64,000 nt of DNA from Gammaproteobacteria bacterium (GCA_029880855.1 JAOUNS010000010.1:100212-164211), one strand, 5' to 3'. Counted from the first letter of the stretch, positions 1 to 10,773 are shown. Notes: generated from the letters alone by a model not told the origin. Program-made: numbers and translations.

Positions 1-4
1 GGCA

Positions 5-838
5 ATGCTTAAACAACGTATTCTTACCGCAATTATCCTTGTCCCCTTGCTGGTCTGGGGTATTTTTGCTTTACCGAAACAGTGGTTCACCCTGCTGGCA
101 GCAATTGTGTTTCTTGCCGCATGTTGGGAGTGGACACGCCTGGCTGAATTGACGTCAAGCCTGCAGCGTGTGGTTTACTGTGTGGTGCTGGCAGCATTGA
201 TGGTGCTGTATTGGCAACTGACCGTCAAACACCATCCTGCGGTGAAGATTTCCCTGTATATCACGGCGCTGCTCTGGTTGGGTGCCCTGGTCTGGCTATA
301 TATGTATGAAGCCAAAGGCATGCGGCAACCGGTCAGCAAGGCGCAACGCATTGTTATCGGTTATATCCTCTTGCTCATGCCGTTTACCGGCTTTGCTGTG
401 CTGTCTTATTACACAGCTAACGCACCTCAGTATATTCTCTATTTGCTGGTATCCATTTGGGTGGCGGACAGTGGCGCCTATTTCTCCGGTCGCAAATGGG
501 GCAAACATAAACTGGCGCCAACCATCAGTCCCGGCAAATCCCGGGAAGGTGTGGTCGGCGGCATGATCGGCAGTATGCTGGTTGCCGTGCTTGCCGGATC
601 ACTGGTGTTTAAATTACAGGGTGCCGACTGGGCTGTATTTGTTCTCATCACCTTAATCAGCGTCATTGTCTCTGTGGCCGGTGATTTATTCGAAAGCGTG
701 TTTAAACGACAAACCGGCATCAAGGACAGCGGCAGTTTGTTACCTGGACATGGCGGTATACTGGATCGGGTGGACAGCCTGAATTCGGCTGTGCCTGTCT
801 TCGTCACCGGTCTGATGTTAGCCGGGGTTATCGGGTGA
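5..838 (+). CDS. cdsA: Phosphatidate cytidylyltransferase
   Basis: Makes CDP-diacylglycerol from phosphatidic acid and CTP at the inner membrane, the branch point to all phospholipids. The 277-residue product is a run of hydrophobic segments over its first two thirds, followed by the family signature near the C-terminus (SVFKR, then KDSG and [11 protein letters not shown]), which holds the metal-binding aspartates. Length is normal for CdsA. The ATG lies only 5 bases into the window, so its ribosome site and upstream partner (usually uppS) are outside. The next gene, dxr, starts inside the last codons (GTGA overlap), so the two are translationally coupled. Identification is by signature and synteny. 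Confidence 0.96.
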   Translation: MLKQRILTAIILVPLLVWGIFALPKQWFTLLAAIVFLAACWEWTRLAELTSSLQRVVYCVVLAALMVLYWQLTVKHHPAVKISLYITALLWLGALVWLYMYEAKGMRQPVSKAQRIVIGYILLLMPFTGFAVLSYYTANAPQYILYLLVSIWVADSGAYFSGRKWGKHKLAPTISPGKSREGVVGGMIGSMLVAVLAGSLVFKLQGADWAVFVLITLISVIVSVAGDLFESVFKRQTGIKDSGSLLPGHGGILDRVDSLNSAVPVFVTGLMLAGVIG

Positions 839-2040
839 AAACGATAACCATCCTGGGTTCAACGGGTTCTATCGGTCTCAGCACCCTCAATGTCGTCAAC
901 CGACATGTCGATCAATATCGTGTCTTTGCCTTGACCGCCAATTCCCAGGTTGATCGTTTGTATGATCAATGCCTGCAACACAAACCACGCTATGCCGTCA
1001 TGGCAGATGCAAATGCGGCTGAACAATTGTCCGAACGTTTGCAATCAGCCGCGAACGATACGCAGGTCTTGTCCGGAATCGAAGGACTGAAAGAAGTTGC
1101 CGCCCATCCGGACTGTGATTATGTGATGGCGGCAATTGTCGGTGCAGCCGGTTTATTGCCCACCCTTGCAGCAGTGCAAGCGGGTAAGCGGGTGTTGCTA
1201 GCCAATAAGGAAGCGCTGGTCATGTCGGGTCAGCTGTTTATGGACGAAGTGGCAAAACACGGTGCCGAATTGTTACCGATCGACAGCGAGCACAATGCTG
1301 TTTTCCAGTGTATGCCGGACAGGTTCAATGGCGAACTGGCCGTAAACGGTGTCAGAAAAGTCCTGTTGACAGCCTCGGGTGGTCCGTTTCGTACCACGCC
1401 GATCAGCGAACTGGCTACTGTCACACCGGCGCAGGCGGTTGCGCATCCCAACTGGGAGATGGGAAAAAAGATTTCGGTTGATTCGGCGACCATGATGAAC
1501 AAGGGTCTGGAAGTGATCGAAGCGTGCTGGCTGTTTAACGCCAATCCGGATCAGGTTCAGGTGGTCATGCATCCGCAGAGTGTTATTCATTCCATGGTGG
1601 AGTATGCGGACGGATCAATTCTGGCGCAGCTCGGCCGGCCGGATATGCGGACTCCGATAGCCCATGCCCTGGCCTGGCCTGCACGCATCAATTCCGGTGT
1701 TGAGAGTCTGGACCTGTTTGCAGTAGCGCAATTGAACTTTGAAGCCCCGGATCTGCAACGTTTTCCCTGTTTGCGTCTGGCCTATGAGGCAATCAAGACC
1801 GGCGGAACCATGAGTGCAATCCTGAATGCCGCCAACGAAGTGGCTGTTGACGCATTTTTATCCGGCACCATTGCCTTTACCAATATACCTCGCGTGATTG
1901 AAACCGTCATGCAGCAACTGGAACATCATCCGGCTGATTCACTGGATGTGATCCTGGCCGATGATGCAGCGGCGCGCAGTATGGCGCTAAATGTCATCAG
2001 CGGTCTGAATCCGGCTGCACCGCAACAGGTGGGATGTTAA
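835..2040 (+). CDS. dxr: 1-deoxy-D-xylulose 5-phosphate reductoisomerase
   Basis: Catalyses the first committed step of the MEP isoprenoid pathway, DXP to MEP with NADPH. Visible features are the nucleotide-binding GSTGSIG at residues 8-14, [11 protein letters not shown], the metal and substrate residues in DSEHNAVFQ, the flexible-loop region [19 protein letters not shown], and the helical C-terminal domain. The 401 residues fit the family. The GTG start overlaps the cdsA stop by 4 bases. The last codons overlap the rseP start. Placement between cdsA and rseP matches Pseudomonas rather than E. coli, where dxr precedes uppS. Confidence 0.97.
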   Translation: MKTITILGSTGSIGLSTLNVVNRHVDQYRVFALTANSQVDRLYDQCLQHKPRYAVMADANAAEQLSERLQSAANDTQVLSGIEGLKEVAAHPDCDYVMAAIVGAAGLLPTLAAVQAGKRVLLANKEALVMSGQLFMDEVAKHGAELLPIDSEHNAVFQCMPDRFNGELAVNGVRKVLLTASGGPFRTTPISELATVTPAQAVAHPNWEMGKKISVDSATMMNKGLEVIEACWLFNANPDQVQVVMHPQSVIHSMVEYADGSILAQLGRPDMRTPIAHALAWPARINSGVESLDLFAVAQLNFEAPDLQRFPCLRLAYEAIKTGGTMSAILNAANEVAVDAFLSGTIAFTNIPRVIETVMQQLEHHPADSLDVILADDAAARSMALNVISGLNPAAPQQVGC

Positions 2041-3404
2041 TGGAAATACTTAATTCAATACTGGCCTTTATTGTTGCTATCAGCGTGTTGGTTGCCATCC
2101 ATGAGTTTGGTCATTTCTGGGTAGCCAAACTGATGGGGGTGAAAGTTCTGCGGTATTCGATCGGATTTGGCAAGCCCATCTTCATCAAGACCTGGGGCAA
2201 GGATCAGACTGAGTATGTGATTGCGAGCTTGCCATTTGGCGGTTATGTCAAAATGCTGGACGAGCGGGAAGGTGAGGTGGTGCCACATGAACTGGATCGC
2301 GCCTTTAATCGACAGAATGTCTACAAGCGATTTGCCATTGTCCTGGCCGGACCCTTGTTCAATTTTATTTTTGCATTTTTTGCCTATTGGCTGATGTTGA
2401 GTGTCGGTGTGACCGGCTATAAACCGGTACTTGGCGATATTGAGTCTGACTCAGTCATGGCCCGCGCCGGGTTTGTACAAAATGAAGAAATAATCGCTGT
2501 CAATAACAAGCCTTCACCGATTTGGGAAGTGGCGCTTGACGGACTGCTGACTGCCGCCATCAATAAAGAGAAAGTACAAATTCTGACACGTTATCAGGGC
2601 GGGTCCGAACGCACCACTGAACTGGATTTCGGTGCATTGCAACTGGGTTCGGAGCCGGAAGAGATATTTAAAAAGCTGGGACTCAAGGCATGGCGGCCTG
2701 TTAATAAACCGATCATCGGTCAGGTGGAGAAAGGCAGTCCGGCAGACCATGCAGGACTGAAACCGGATGATGAAGTCACTAAACTGAACGGCAAGCCGAT
2801 CTCGGATTGGCTTGAGTTGGTTGAGTACGTCAGCGCCAGACCGGGGCAGGAAGTACAACTGCATATTTTGCGCGGAACAGAAACGCTGTTGATCAAGGCC
2901 ATACCCGGTGAGGTGGTACATAAAGACAAAAAAATCGGCCGCCTGGGGATCATCATTAAAGAGGCCGGCAAGTTTCCGGAGGAGATGAAGGCCGGTTACC
3001 GGTACCCGCTGATTGAGGGTTTGCCTGAATCAATTGAGATGGTTTGGACGAAATCCATCTTTGCCCTGAAAATGATTGGAAAGTTGGTGACGGGACAGAT
3101 ATCACTGAAAAACCTCAGTGGACCGATTAACATTGCCGTTTTTGCCGGGTATTCTGCAAGTGCAGGTTTTGCCCGTTTTCTCGATTTTCTTGCCATTGTC
3201 AGCATCAGTCTGGGGATTATCAATTTGCTGCCTGTCCCGGTGCTGGATGGCGGCCATCTGATGTTTTATCTGGTTGAAATTGTGCGTGGCAAACCGGTAT
3301 CTGAAGAGGTGGAGGAATATGGCTTTCGGATTGGATTATTCATCGTATTGATGATGATGAGTATCGCAATAATAAATGATATTACCCGGCTGCTTGGGAA
3401 ATAG
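2034..3404 (+). CDS. rseP: Site-2 intramembrane zinc metalloprotease RseP
   Basis: Inner-membrane protease that cuts the anti-sigma factor RseA during the sigma-E envelope stress response and clears signal peptides. The zinc motif HEFGH is at residues 23-27 in the first membrane segment; the second catalytic motif, around [11 protein letters not shown], is in a C-terminal membrane segment. Two PDZ domains lie between, each with a recognisable binding loop ([11 protein letters not shown] and [12 protein letters not shown]). Two starts are possible: ATG 2034 (MLMEIL) and ATG 2040, the latter overlapping the dxr stop as TAATG. The 456-residue length is normal. Confidence 0.96.
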   Translation: MLMEILNSILAFIVAISVLVAIHEFGHFWVAKLMGVKVLRYSIGFGKPIFIKTWGKDQTEYVIASLPFGGYVKMLDEREGEVVPHELDRAFNRQNVYKRFAIVLAGPLFNFIFAFFAYWLMLSVGVTGYKPVLGDIESDSVMARAGFVQNEEIIAVNNKPSPIWEVALDGLLTAAINKEKVQILTRYQGGSERTTELDFGALQLGSEPEEIFKKLGLKAWRPVNKPIIGQVEKGSPADHAGLKPDDEVTKLNGKPISDWLELVEYVSARPGQEVQLHILRGTETLLIKAIPGEVVHKDKKIGRLGIIIKEAGKFPEEMKAGYRYPLIEGLPESIEMVWTKSIFALKMIGKLVTGQISLKNLSGPINIAVFAGYSASAGFARFLDFLAIVSISLGIINLLPVPVLDGGHLMFYLVEIVRGKPVSEEVEEYGFRIGLFIVLMMMSIAIINDITRLLGK

Positions 3405-3418
3405 GTTGTTAGAATAAT

Positions 3419-5695
3419 ATGCGTGTTTTTTTATATATATATTTGTGTCTGTTTGTCACATTACCGGTTTGCGCGTTTGAGTCTTTTACAGTGAAGGACA
3501 TTCGTCTGGAAGGCTTGCAACGTACCTCTGTCGGAACCGTGTTCAATTACCTGCCAATCAAAGTGGGTGATACCCTGAATCGGGACCTCTCGGTCAGGGC
3601 AATTCGTTCTCTGTATAAAACCGGTTTCTTTAAAGATGTGCGGCTGGAAAGAGAAAATGATGTCCTGGTGATTTTTTTGGCGGAAAAACCGGCGATTGCC
3701 AGTATTACGCTGGAAGGGAATTCAGACATATCGACAGACCAGTTGAAAGATGCGCTGAAACAGATCGGACTGGTTGAAGGCCGGGTGTTTAACCGATCAT
3801 TACTCGATAACATCAAAATTGAATTACAACGCCAGTATTTCGGACTTGGCAAATATGGTGTCAATATAACAACAAATATCACCCCGTTACAAAGAAACCG
3901 AGTTGATGTTGATATCCGGATCGCAGAAGGTGCGAAAGCCCGGGTTTACGAATTGAATATTGTCGGCAATCAGGTATTTCCCACAACAAAACTCCTGTCG
4001 CAAGTCGAACTGAGTGGTGTATCCATGTTCGGCGGTCGGCAAAACTACTCCAAGCAAGTATTAACAGCAGATATCGAAACCATCAAATCCTATTATCTGG
4101 ATCGCGGCTATATCAATTTTTCGGTTGATTCCACCCAGGTTTCGATCACACCGGACAGACAGGATGTCTACATTACCTTGAATGTCACGGAAGGTGATCA
4201 ATTCACCATCAATAAAATCAAACTGGCCGGTGAGTTGATTCTTGATCAAAAGGAAATGATGTCACTGCTGGAAATTGCCGAAGGTGAGATATTCTCGCGC
4301 AAGAATGTCAGTATCAGCCGCTCAAAGATCATTACCCGGATGACCGAAGAAGGGTATGCCTTCGCAAATATCAATATTGTGCCTGATATTGATAAAACTC
4401 GTCGCACTGTGGAATTGACGGTCTTTGTTGATCCCGGACGTCGTGTCTATGTACGACGTATTAACATCAGCGGCAATACCAAGACCAGGGATGAGGTGAT
4501 TCGGCGTGAGTTGCGCCTGTTTGAGAACAGCGCCTTTTCCACCAAACTGGTTGCCGATTCACAAACAAGATTGAATCGATTGGGCTTTTTTGAGTCAGTC
4601 AATGTGGAAACACCCGCCGTACCCGGTGCCAATGACCTGGTTGATATCAATTACAAGGTTACTGAACGGCCAACCGGTTCACTCTCCGCCGGTATTGGTT
4701 ATTCCGATCAAAATGGCGCACTGTTCACCTTTGCCGTCTCGCAGGAAAACTTCCTTGGCACAGGCAAGCGCATGGGCGTAAACCTCAGCAATAGTCAGGT
4801 TTCAGATAAATACAGTATAGATTACACCGATCCTTACCATACGCCGGAAGGTATCAGTCGGCGATTGTCGATTTATTCGGAGAATTTTGACGCCACTGAA
4901 TTAACGGCCACATCCAACTATACAACCAACAGCTATGGCGCGAGTGTCCATTACGGGATTCCGGTTTCAGAACGCCAATCCTTGAGCATCGGTGCAGGCT
5001 ACAAGACCACTGAACTTATACCCGGCGGGACACCTGCGACAGAAATTACCGATTTTATTACTGAAAACGGCGATGCTTACAGCAGTTATACCGTTGACCT
5101 CGGTTGGAGTTTCGATTCCCGAAACAGGGCGATCTTTGCGGATGAAGGCAATCTCTACTCGGTCAGTGCTGAGTACGCAATGCCGGGCGGTGATCTTGAA
5201 TATAGTAAGGTTAATCTGCGCTATGTGCAGTATCTCAAACTCTCTGACAAATCGGCCCTCATGTTGAATTTGTTGGCAGGTTACGGGCGCGGTCATGGAG
5301 ATACTGAAAAGCTGCCGTTTTTTGAAAACTTTTTTGTCGGCGGCAGTCGCTCGGTCAGAGGTTTTCGCGCCGGGACACTTGGTCCGAAAGACTCCCTTGG
5401 CAATGCCATTGGCGGCAGCAGTAGATTTGTCGGCAATTTGGAATTAGTATTACCGAATCCTTTATCGGAGCAAAGCAGCTCAACCAGATTCTCCCTGTTT
5501 TATGACGTTGGCCAGGTTTTTGGAGATGAGCCCCCGTACACCAGGAATGAGTTGGAATTTAAGAAATCTGTCGGCGTTGCGCTGCTTTGGCTTACACCGG
5601 TGGGTGCCATGCGGTTCAGTCTTGCCGACCCCATCAATGCCCAACCGGGGGATGAAACACAAAAATTCCAGTTTACGCTGGGTTCGCCTTTTTAG
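3419..5695 (+). CDS. bamA: Outer membrane protein assembly factor BamA
   Basis: Central Omp85 subunit of the BAM complex, which folds beta-barrel proteins into the outer membrane. Residues 1-19 form a signal peptide ending near VCA. Five POTRA repeats follow (starting at FTVKDIRLEGLQRTSVGTV), then a C-terminal 16-strand barrel with the VRGFRAGTLGP region typical of the Omp85 loop 6, and a terminal phenylalanine (TLGSPF). Length 758 is in the usual range. It sits 14 bases after rseP and just before skp, which encodes the chaperone that delivers its substrates. Confidence 0.97.
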   Translation: MRVFLYIYLCLFVTLPVCAFESFTVKDIRLEGLQRTSVGTVFNYLPIKVGDTLNRDLSVRAIRSLYKTGFFKDVRLERENDVLVIFLAEKPAIASITLEGNSDISTDQLKDALKQIGLVEGRVFNRSLLDNIKIELQRQYFGLGKYGVNITTNITPLQRNRVDVDIRIAEGAKARVYELNIVGNQVFPTTKLLSQVELSGVSMFGGRQNYSKQVLTADIETIKSYYLDRGYINFSVDSTQVSITPDRQDVYITLNVTEGDQFTINKIKLAGELILDQKEMMSLLEIAEGEIFSRKNVSISRSKIITRMTEEGYAFANINIVPDIDKTRRTVELTVFVDPGRRVYVRRINISGNTKTRDEVIRRELRLFENSAFSTKLVADSQTRLNRLGFFESVNVETPAVPGANDLVDINYKVTERPTGSLSAGIGYSDQNGALFTFAVSQENFLGTGKRMGVNLSNSQVSDKYSIDYTDPYHTPEGISRRLSIYSENFDATELTATSNYTTNSYGASVHYGIPVSERQSLSIGAGYKTTELIPGGTPATEITDFITENGDAYSSYTVDLGWSFDSRNRAIFADEGNLYSVSAEYAMPGGDLEYSKVNLRYVQYLKLSDKSALMLNLLAGYGRGHGDTEKLPFFENFFVGGSRSVRGFRAGTLGPKDSLGNAIGGSSRFVGNLELVLPNPLSEQSSSTRFSLFYDVGQVFGDEPPYTRNELEFKKSVGVALLWLTPVGAMRFSLADPINAQPGDETQKFQFTLGSPF

Positions 5696-5722
5696 GCCGC
5701 TATCTGCTGCGAACATCACTAT

Positions 5723-6265
5723 ATGCAACAGTTATATAAACATCTTTGCCTGATATCACTGCTGGCGGTGGCCGGACTTTTGCCCGGCCCGGTCCTGGCA
5801 GAAGAGATCAAAATTGGTTTTGTCAGCATGGCGCGTCTCTTGAAAGAGGCGCCACAGGCGGAAGCGGCACGTAAAAAACTGGAAAACGAGTTTGCCCCCC
5901 GCGACACAAAAATTGTTGCCATGCAGAAAAACCTGAAAAAAATTGAAGAAAAACTGGGCAAAGACGCTACAGTGATGAGTGACGCCGTCAGGAAAAAGCT
6001 GGAACGACAAATCGTGGCCGAAAAGCGTGATATAAAACGCAGCAGGGAAGAGTTTACCGAAGACCTGAATATTCGCCGCAACGAAGAACTTAACAAGTTA
6101 CAAAAATTGATTTATGACTCAATAAACGGTTTCGCAGAAGACGAGAATTTTGACATTATTCTCGGAGATAGTATTCTGTATACCAGCAAACGCGTCGATG
6201 TAACAGAACGCGTTTTGGCAAGACTGAAAAAAAAGCACAAAGCGACGACCTCAGAAAATAAATAG
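5723..6265 (+). CDS. skp: Periplasmic chaperone Skp (OmpH)
   Basis: Trimeric periplasmic holdase for unfolded outer membrane proteins on their way to BamA. The first about 26 residues form a signal peptide cleaved near VLAEE. The mature part begins with the typical IKIGFVSMARLL strand. A long Lys/Glu-rich coiled coil (residues about 50-120) forms the tentacles, and the C-terminal strand (FDIILGDSILYTS) returns to the body. 180 residues is normal. It lies between bamA and lpxD, the conserved position. Confidence 0.92.
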   Translation: MQQLYKHLCLISLLAVAGLLPGPVLAEEIKIGFVSMARLLKEAPQAEAARKKLENEFAPRDTKIVAMQKNLKKIEEKLGKDATVMSDAVRKKLERQIVAEKRDIKRSREEFTEDLNIRRNEELNKLQKLIYDSINGFAEDENFDIILGDSILYTSKRVDVTERVLARLKKKHKATTSENK

Positions 6266-6277
6266 CAGGCTATCATT

Positions 6278-7315
6278 TTGGCAGCATATACTTTGGCACA
6301 ACTTGCTGAGCATGTTGGCGGCTATGTCGTGGGTGACGGGTCTTGCCACATTACTCATGTTGCGACACTCAAGAACGCGGACAGTGGCGCTATCAGTTTC
6401 CTGACCAATCCCAAATATGTTGCGGACTTGCAACACACCAATGCCTCGGCCGTGATTCTGCATGAGAAAAGTGCAGCCAACTGTCCGGTACCTGCTTTGG
6501 TATCAGTCGATCCCCGCGTTGCATATGCGAAAATCGCCACGCTGCTTTACAGTGATGCGCGAGGCGGCAAACGCAGTGGCATACATCCCACCGCCTGTGT
6601 CAGCGACAACGTCCGCATCGGGGCAGGTGTCTGGATTGGACCACAGTGTGTGATTGACGATAATGTTGAGATTGGAGCAGGCAGTCAAATCGGGCCGGGT
6701 TGCTATCTTGCCGATCATGTACACATCGGGGAAAATTGCGAGCTGGTGTCGAATGTGACAATATTGAACGATTGTCAGGTTGGTGATCGAGCCCTGTTTT
6801 CTCCCGGCGTAGTGATAGGTGCTGACGGTTTTGGTATGGCGAATGACCATGGTAAATGGGTCAAGGTACCGCAAGTCGGCGCTGTCAAAATCGGTAATGA
6901 TGTGGAAATCGGCGCAAATACAACTATTGACAGAGGGGCTATTGAAGATACCACTGTCGGTAACGGCGTTAAACTTGATAACCAGATCCAGATTGGTCAT
7001 AACGTACAAATCGGTGATGACACTTGTATTGCCGCCGCTTGCGCCATTGGCGGCAGTACCATAATTGGCAAGAACTGCCTGTTTGGCGGCATGGTGGGCG
7101 TGACCGGTCACCTGAGCATTGCCGATGGTGTGATGCTTACCGGTCGTTCAATGGTCGCTGCTTCGATTAAAGAACCAGGCGTTTATTCATCATCAACACC
7201 GCTGGAGCCAAACAAAAAGTGGCACCGGAATTATGTCCGGTTTAAGCAACTGGATGAGATGGCAAAACGCCTGATAAAGCTGGAAAAATTAGTTGAACAA
7301 GAACGAGGATCATAA
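6278..7315 (+). CDS. lpxD: UDP-3-O-(acyl)glucosamine N-acyltransferase LpxD
   Basis: Adds the second hydroxyacyl chain, from acyl-ACP to the 2-amino group, in lipid A synthesis. After an N-terminal uridine-binding domain ([12 protein letters not shown]), residues about 100-300 are a left-handed beta-helix built of (I/V)GxxxxI hexapeptides. The active-site histidine is probably that in [13 protein letters not shown] helical C-terminal extension follows ([19 protein letters not shown]). The start is a TTG at 6278 that gives the conserved first residues; the upstream Shine-Dalgarno is weak. Length 345 is normal. Confidence 0.95.
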   Translation: MAAYTLAQLAEHVGGYVVGDGSCHITHVATLKNADSGAISFLTNPKYVADLQHTNASAVILHEKSAANCPVPALVSVDPRVAYAKIATLLYSDARGGKRSGIHPTACVSDNVRIGAGVWIGPQCVIDDNVEIGAGSQIGPGCYLADHVHIGENCELVSNVTILNDCQVGDRALFSPGVVIGADGFGMANDHGKWVKVPQVGAVKIGNDVEIGANTTIDRGAIEDTTVGNGVKLDNQIQIGHNVQIGDDTCIAAACAIGGSTIIGKNCLFGGMVGVTGHLSIADGVMLTGRSMVAASIKEPGVYSSSTPLEPNKKWHRNYVRFKQLDEMAKRLIKLEKLVEQERGS

Positions 7316-7316
7316 G

Positions 7317-7763
7317 TTGTTAACTCTCGATATACATGAAATTCTCAAGCATCTGCCACACCGCTATCCATTTTTATTAATTGATCGTGTGACAGAATGC
7401 GAACCGGGCAAGTACCTGCATGGCTATAAAAATGTCACGTACAATGAGCCCTTTTTCAATGGGCATTTCCCGCAACGTCCCGTAATGCCGGGTGTGTTGA
7501 TTCTGGAAGCCCTGGCCCAGGCAACCGGTATTCTGGCGTTTCGTACAGTCGGCCGCGTGCCGGATGAAAATTCGCTTTATTATTTCGTTGGTATTGATAA
7601 AGGACGTTTCAAACAGCCGGTTAATCCGGGTGACCAGTTGGTGCTGCAGGTGGAATATGTCAAACAGCTGCGTGGCATCTGGAAGTTTGTCGGTCGTGCA
7701 CTGGTGGATGGTAATGTCGTCTGTACCGCTGACTTGATGTGTGCAGAACGAGAGATAGTATGA
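7317..7763 (+). CDS. fabZ: 3-hydroxyacyl-[ACP] dehydratase FabZ
   Basis: Dehydrates beta-hydroxyacyl-ACP in fatty acid elongation and thereby competes with LpxA/LpxD for hydroxyacyl-ACP. The hot-dog fold is evident from [11 protein letters not shown], and the catalytic segment [20 protein letters not shown] holds the active-site His and Glu. The chosen start is TTG 7317, preceded at 6 bases by GAGGAT (7305-7310). A further TTG at 7293 would add eight residues without homologous sense. The result is 148 residues, close to the E. coli protein (151). The stop overlaps the lpxA start as ATGA. Confidence 0.95.
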   Translation: MLTLDIHEILKHLPHRYPFLLIDRVTECEPGKYLHGYKNVTYNEPFFNGHFPQRPVMPGVLILEALAQATGILAFRTVGRVPDENSLYYFVGIDKGRFKQPVNPGDQLVLQVEYVKQLRGIWKFVGRALVDGNVVCTADLMCAEREIV

Positions 7764-8548
7764 GTCTGCATCCAACCGCAGTCATCGATCCATCGGCAAA
7801 ACTGGAAAATAATGTCACAATCGGTCCTTATAGTGTCATCGGGCCTGATGTTGAAATTGGTGAAGGGACCTGGATAGGTCCCCATGTGGTAATCAATGGG
7901 CCGAGCAAAATCGGTCGTGAAAACCGTATTTTCCAGTTTGCCTCTATCGGCGAGATACCCCAGGACAAAAAATTTCATGGCGAGAAATCGCGTCTGGAAA
8001 TAGGGGACCGGAATACCATTCGTGAATTTGTCACCATTAATCGCGGCACCGAGGATGGAGGAGGGATCACCAGGATTGGCAATGACAACTGGTTGATGGC
8101 CTATATTCATATCGCGCACGATTGTATTGTCGGCAGCAACACGATCTTTGCCAACTCCGCCACCCTGGCCGGGCATGTGGAGATCCGTGATTATGCCATC
8201 CTGGGTGGTTCAACCCTGGTGCACCAGTTTTGTGTCGTGGGTGAACATGCCTTTTGTGGTATGGGCAGTGCAATCAGCATGGATGTGCCGCCTTATGTCC
8301 TGGTTGGCGGCAATCCGACTGAACCCCATGGTCTGAACGTGGAAGGATTGAAACGGCGCGGTTTCAGCAAGGAAGCCATCAGGCAGCTCAAGGATGCCTA
8401 CAAGCTGACATATAAATCCGGTCTGAAAATTGATCAGGTCATCAATGAACTGGAACCCCGGACCGGGGACGTTCCTGAACTGCTGCCTTATGTCACGCTG
8501 TTAAAAAATTCAGAACGGGGCATTCTGCGTCCGCAGAAAAAATCCTAA
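7760..8548 (+). CDS. lpxA: UDP-N-acetylglucosamine acyltransferase LpxA
   Basis: First acyltransferase of lipid A synthesis; transfers a 3-hydroxyacyl chain to position 3 of the UDP-sugar. The ATG at 7760 overlaps the fabZ stop and gives 262 residues, the same as E. coli LpxA. A beta-helix of hexapeptide repeats is followed by the helical C-terminus ([12 protein letters not shown]). The catalytic base is His120 in HIAHD (E. coli His125). The residue aligned by hand with E. coli Gly173, the hydrocarbon ruler, is Met168, as in Pseudomonas LpxA, which predicts a C10 chain. Because gnnA/gnnB homologues lie next door, the real substrate may be the 3-amino analogue of UDP-GlcNAc. Confidence 0.95.
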   Translation: MSLHPTAVIDPSAKLENNVTIGPYSVIGPDVEIGEGTWIGPHVVINGPSKIGRENRIFQFASIGEIPQDKKFHGEKSRLEIGDRNTIREFVTINRGTEDGGGITRIGNDNWLMAYIHIAHDCIVGSNTIFANSATLAGHVEIRDYAILGGSTLVHQFCVVGEHAFCGMGSAISMDVPPYVLVGGNPTEPHGLNVEGLKRRGFSKEAIRQLKDAYKLTYKSGLKIDQVINELEPRTGDVPELLPYVTLLKNSERGILRPQKKS

Positions 8549-9675
8549 CCCAGCATTTTCACCAGCAGGCGGGCAATGTTATTAATGCCGCCGCCGGCGC
8601 CCAACCGCGCCTTGATGGTGCCCAGCCCGGCCTTAACCGTCTGATAATGTGCATTATCATCCAGCAACTTGTTGATCTCACGCGTGATATTTTCCGGCGT
8701 TGCCTTGTGTTGTATCAACTCCGGCGTGACCTGGGCATCGGCCACGATATTGCACAGACCAATGTAAGGGATCTTCAGCATCCGACTGACAATGGCATAG
8801 GTTAACCAGGATACCTTGTTGATAATGACCTGCGGGATTCCATACAGGGCGATCTCCAGTGTTACGGTCCCGGAGACGGTAACAATGACATCACAAGTCT
8901 GGATCACTTCGTGACTGCGACTCTCAATTATGGTGACAGGAAAATTATATTTACTCAGTGCAGGCTGAATATCAGCCTGACTCAGGGTGGAGGCAACAGG
9001 CAAAATAAACTGGATATCCTGGCGGGACTGATATAGCCGGTTGGCTGACTCAAGAATAATCGGCAACAGGCGCTTGATCTCACTATGGCGACTGCCGGGA
9101 AAAAGGCCGACTGTGCGTTTGCCGGGATCCAGTCCGAATTCCAGTTTCAGTGCCGGTAAATCCGCTGCGGTTTCCAGTTCGTCGGTCAGCGGGTGGCCGA
9201 CAAATTCAACCGGCACATCGAAACGTTTATAGAATGTTTCTTCAAACGGAAAGACCACCGCCATCATATCAACCCGTTCACGAATGGTGTGGACGCGTTT
9301 TTGACGCCATGCCCAGACCTGCGGGCCGATGTAGTAGAGGACTTTGACCCCCACTTCTTTTGCCGTCCTGGCCAGACGCAAATTGAAATCGGGATAATCG
9401 ATCAGGACCAGCAGATCAGGCGGATCGGTTTGCAGGATCTCCCGCATCCGGTCCAGGGCGCCGAAGATCACCTTGCGATGGGCCAGTACCTCAACCAGAC
9501 CGACGACCGCCAGATCTTTGGAATCGACCAGGGCATTAAACCCGGCCTTGCGCATGGTGACGCCGCCGATACCAAAAAACGTGATGTCGGGATCCAGGCG
9601 ATGGACCGCCTGAATCATTTTTCCGGCGTGCAAATCGGCCGAGGCTTCCCCGGCAATCACCATGACCCGTTTCAT
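8545..9675 (-). CDS. lpxB: Lipid A disaccharide synthase LpxB
   Basis: Peripheral-membrane GT19 glycosyltransferase that joins UDP-2,3-diacylglucosamine and lipid X to form the lipid A disaccharide. Visible motifs are the N-terminal GEASADLHAG, DYPDFNLRLA, YYIGPQVWAWR, and the donor-site segment with GSRHSEIKRLLP. Length 376 is normal. It is on the opposite strand to lpxA, and the two reading frames end in each other (8545-8548 shared). This is unusual, because lpxA-lpxB are normally co-directional. It is the last gene of a minus-strand operon after the gnnA and gnnB homologues; the spacer to gnnB is 9 bases. Confidence 0.95.
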   Translation of the reverse strand: MKRVMVIAGEASADLHAGKMIQAVHRLDPDITFFGIGGVTMRKAGFNALVDSKDLAVVGLVEVLAHRKVIFGALDRMREILQTDPPDLLVLIDYPDFNLRLARTAKEVGVKVLYYIGPQVWAWRQKRVHTIRERVDMMAVVFPFEETFYKRFDVPVEFVGHPLTDELETAADLPALKLEFGLDPGKRTVGLFPGSRHSEIKRLLPIILESANRLYQSRQDIQFILPVASTLSQADIQPALSKYNFPVTIIESRSHEVIQTCDVIVTVSGTVTLEIALYGIPQVIINKVSWLTYAIVSRMLKIPYIGLCNIVADAQVTPELIQHKATPENITREINKLLDDNAHYQTVKAGLGTIKARLGAGGGINNIARLLVKMLG

Positions 9676-9684
9676 GGTCGATAC

Positions 9685-10773
9685 CTATACCGCGCTTTTG
9701 ATCACGGCAACGATTTCTTCGATTTGCTGATTGGTCAGTTCGGGGTGAATCGGTAGTGCGAAACAACGCTGTGCCACCTGTTCACTGACCGGCAGACGCA
9801 GGGTTTTGCACTGTTCGGCAAACACCGGTTGTTTGTGCAGGGGAATGGGATAATACACCGCATTGGCGATATTGTTTTCTGACAGTTTTTGCATGATGGC
9901 ATCACGCTTGTCAGAGAGTGCCACATATTGATGGTAAACATGGGTACCAATACCGTCTTCAACAGGCGGTTCGACCACACCCTGCAACAAGCTGCTGTAG
10001 TGGTGCGCGGCACGACGGCGTTCTGTATTGAATTCGGCGATATGTTTGAGTTTAACGCGCAGGATCACCGCCTGTAACTCATCCAGCCGACTGTTGTAGC
10101 CGATGATATTATGGTGATAGCGCTTGAAACTGCCGTGATTGCGCAACACCTTGATCTGCTCTGCAACGGCATCATCATTGGTGGTGACCATACCGCCGTC
10201 ACCATAGCAACCCAGATTTTTACTGGGGAAGAAACTATGACAGCCGGCCAGACTGATCGTACCGGTCATTTTGCCATTCACATCGGCGCCGAATGACTGG
10301 GCACAGTCTTCGATCACCAACAGATTGTGCTTTTCAGCAATCGCCATGACGCGAGTCATATCCACCGGCTGACCGAACAGGTGTACGGGGATCAGGGCTT
10401 TGGTCTTGTCGGTGACAGCCGCTTCCATGGCGTCAATATCGATGTTATAGGTTTTGGGATCAATATCAACAAACACCGGTGTCGCACCCACATAACAGAT
10501 TGCCTCGGCGGTGGCGATAAAGGTAAAGGTGGTGGTGATTACCTCATCACCCGGTCCGATACCGGCAGCGGCCAGCGCCAGGTGCAGGGCATCGGTTCCG
10601 GAAGCGCAACTGATGGCATGTTTGGCGCCCAGATAGTCGGCGGCCTCTTTTTCAAAATCACTGACGTTTGGTCCCAGAATAAACTGGGTACTTTCCAGGG
10701 CCTGCAAAATACCCTGATCAATTTCGTTTTTCAGTTTGTGATACTGGCGTTTAAGGTCCACCATCGGGATCAT
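9685..10773 (-). CDS. gnnB: DegT/DnrJ-type sugar aminotransferase, probable GnnB
   Basis: PLP-dependent sugar aminotransferase, probably converting UDP-3-keto-GlcNAc to the 3-amino sugar UDP-GlcNAc3N. Type-I fold motifs are clear: GTDALHLAL (phosphate site), IEDCAQSFGA with Asp156, and the PLP lysine Lys185 in FFPSKNLGCYGDGG. An ATG at 10773 with GAGG upstream is preferred to TTG 10788; this gives 362 residues. It follows the oxidoreductase by 11 bases and precedes lpxB by 9. In Acidithiobacillus ferrooxidans, gnnA and gnnB lie between lpxA and lpxB, and this context decides the call. The alternative is a WbpE/WlbC-type enzyme of a UDP-GlcNAc(3N)A pathway. Confidence 0.8.
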   Translation of the reverse strand: MIPMVDLKRQYHKLKNEIDQGILQALESTQFILGPNVSDFEKEAADYLGAKHAISCASGTDALHLALAAAGIGPGDEVITTTFTFIATAEAICYVGATPVFVDIDPKTYNIDIDAMEAAVTDKTKALIPVHLFGQPVDMTRVMAIAEKHNLLVIEDCAQSFGADVNGKMTGTISLAGCHSFFPSKNLGCYGDGGMVTTNDDAVAEQIKVLRNHGSFKRYHHNIIGYNSRLDELQAVILRVKLKHIAEFNTERRRAAHHYSSLLQGVVEPPVEDGIGTHVYHQYVALSDKRDAIMQKLSENNIANAVYYPIPLHKQPVFAEQCKTLRLPVSEQVAQRCFALPIHPELTNQQIEEIVAVIKSAV

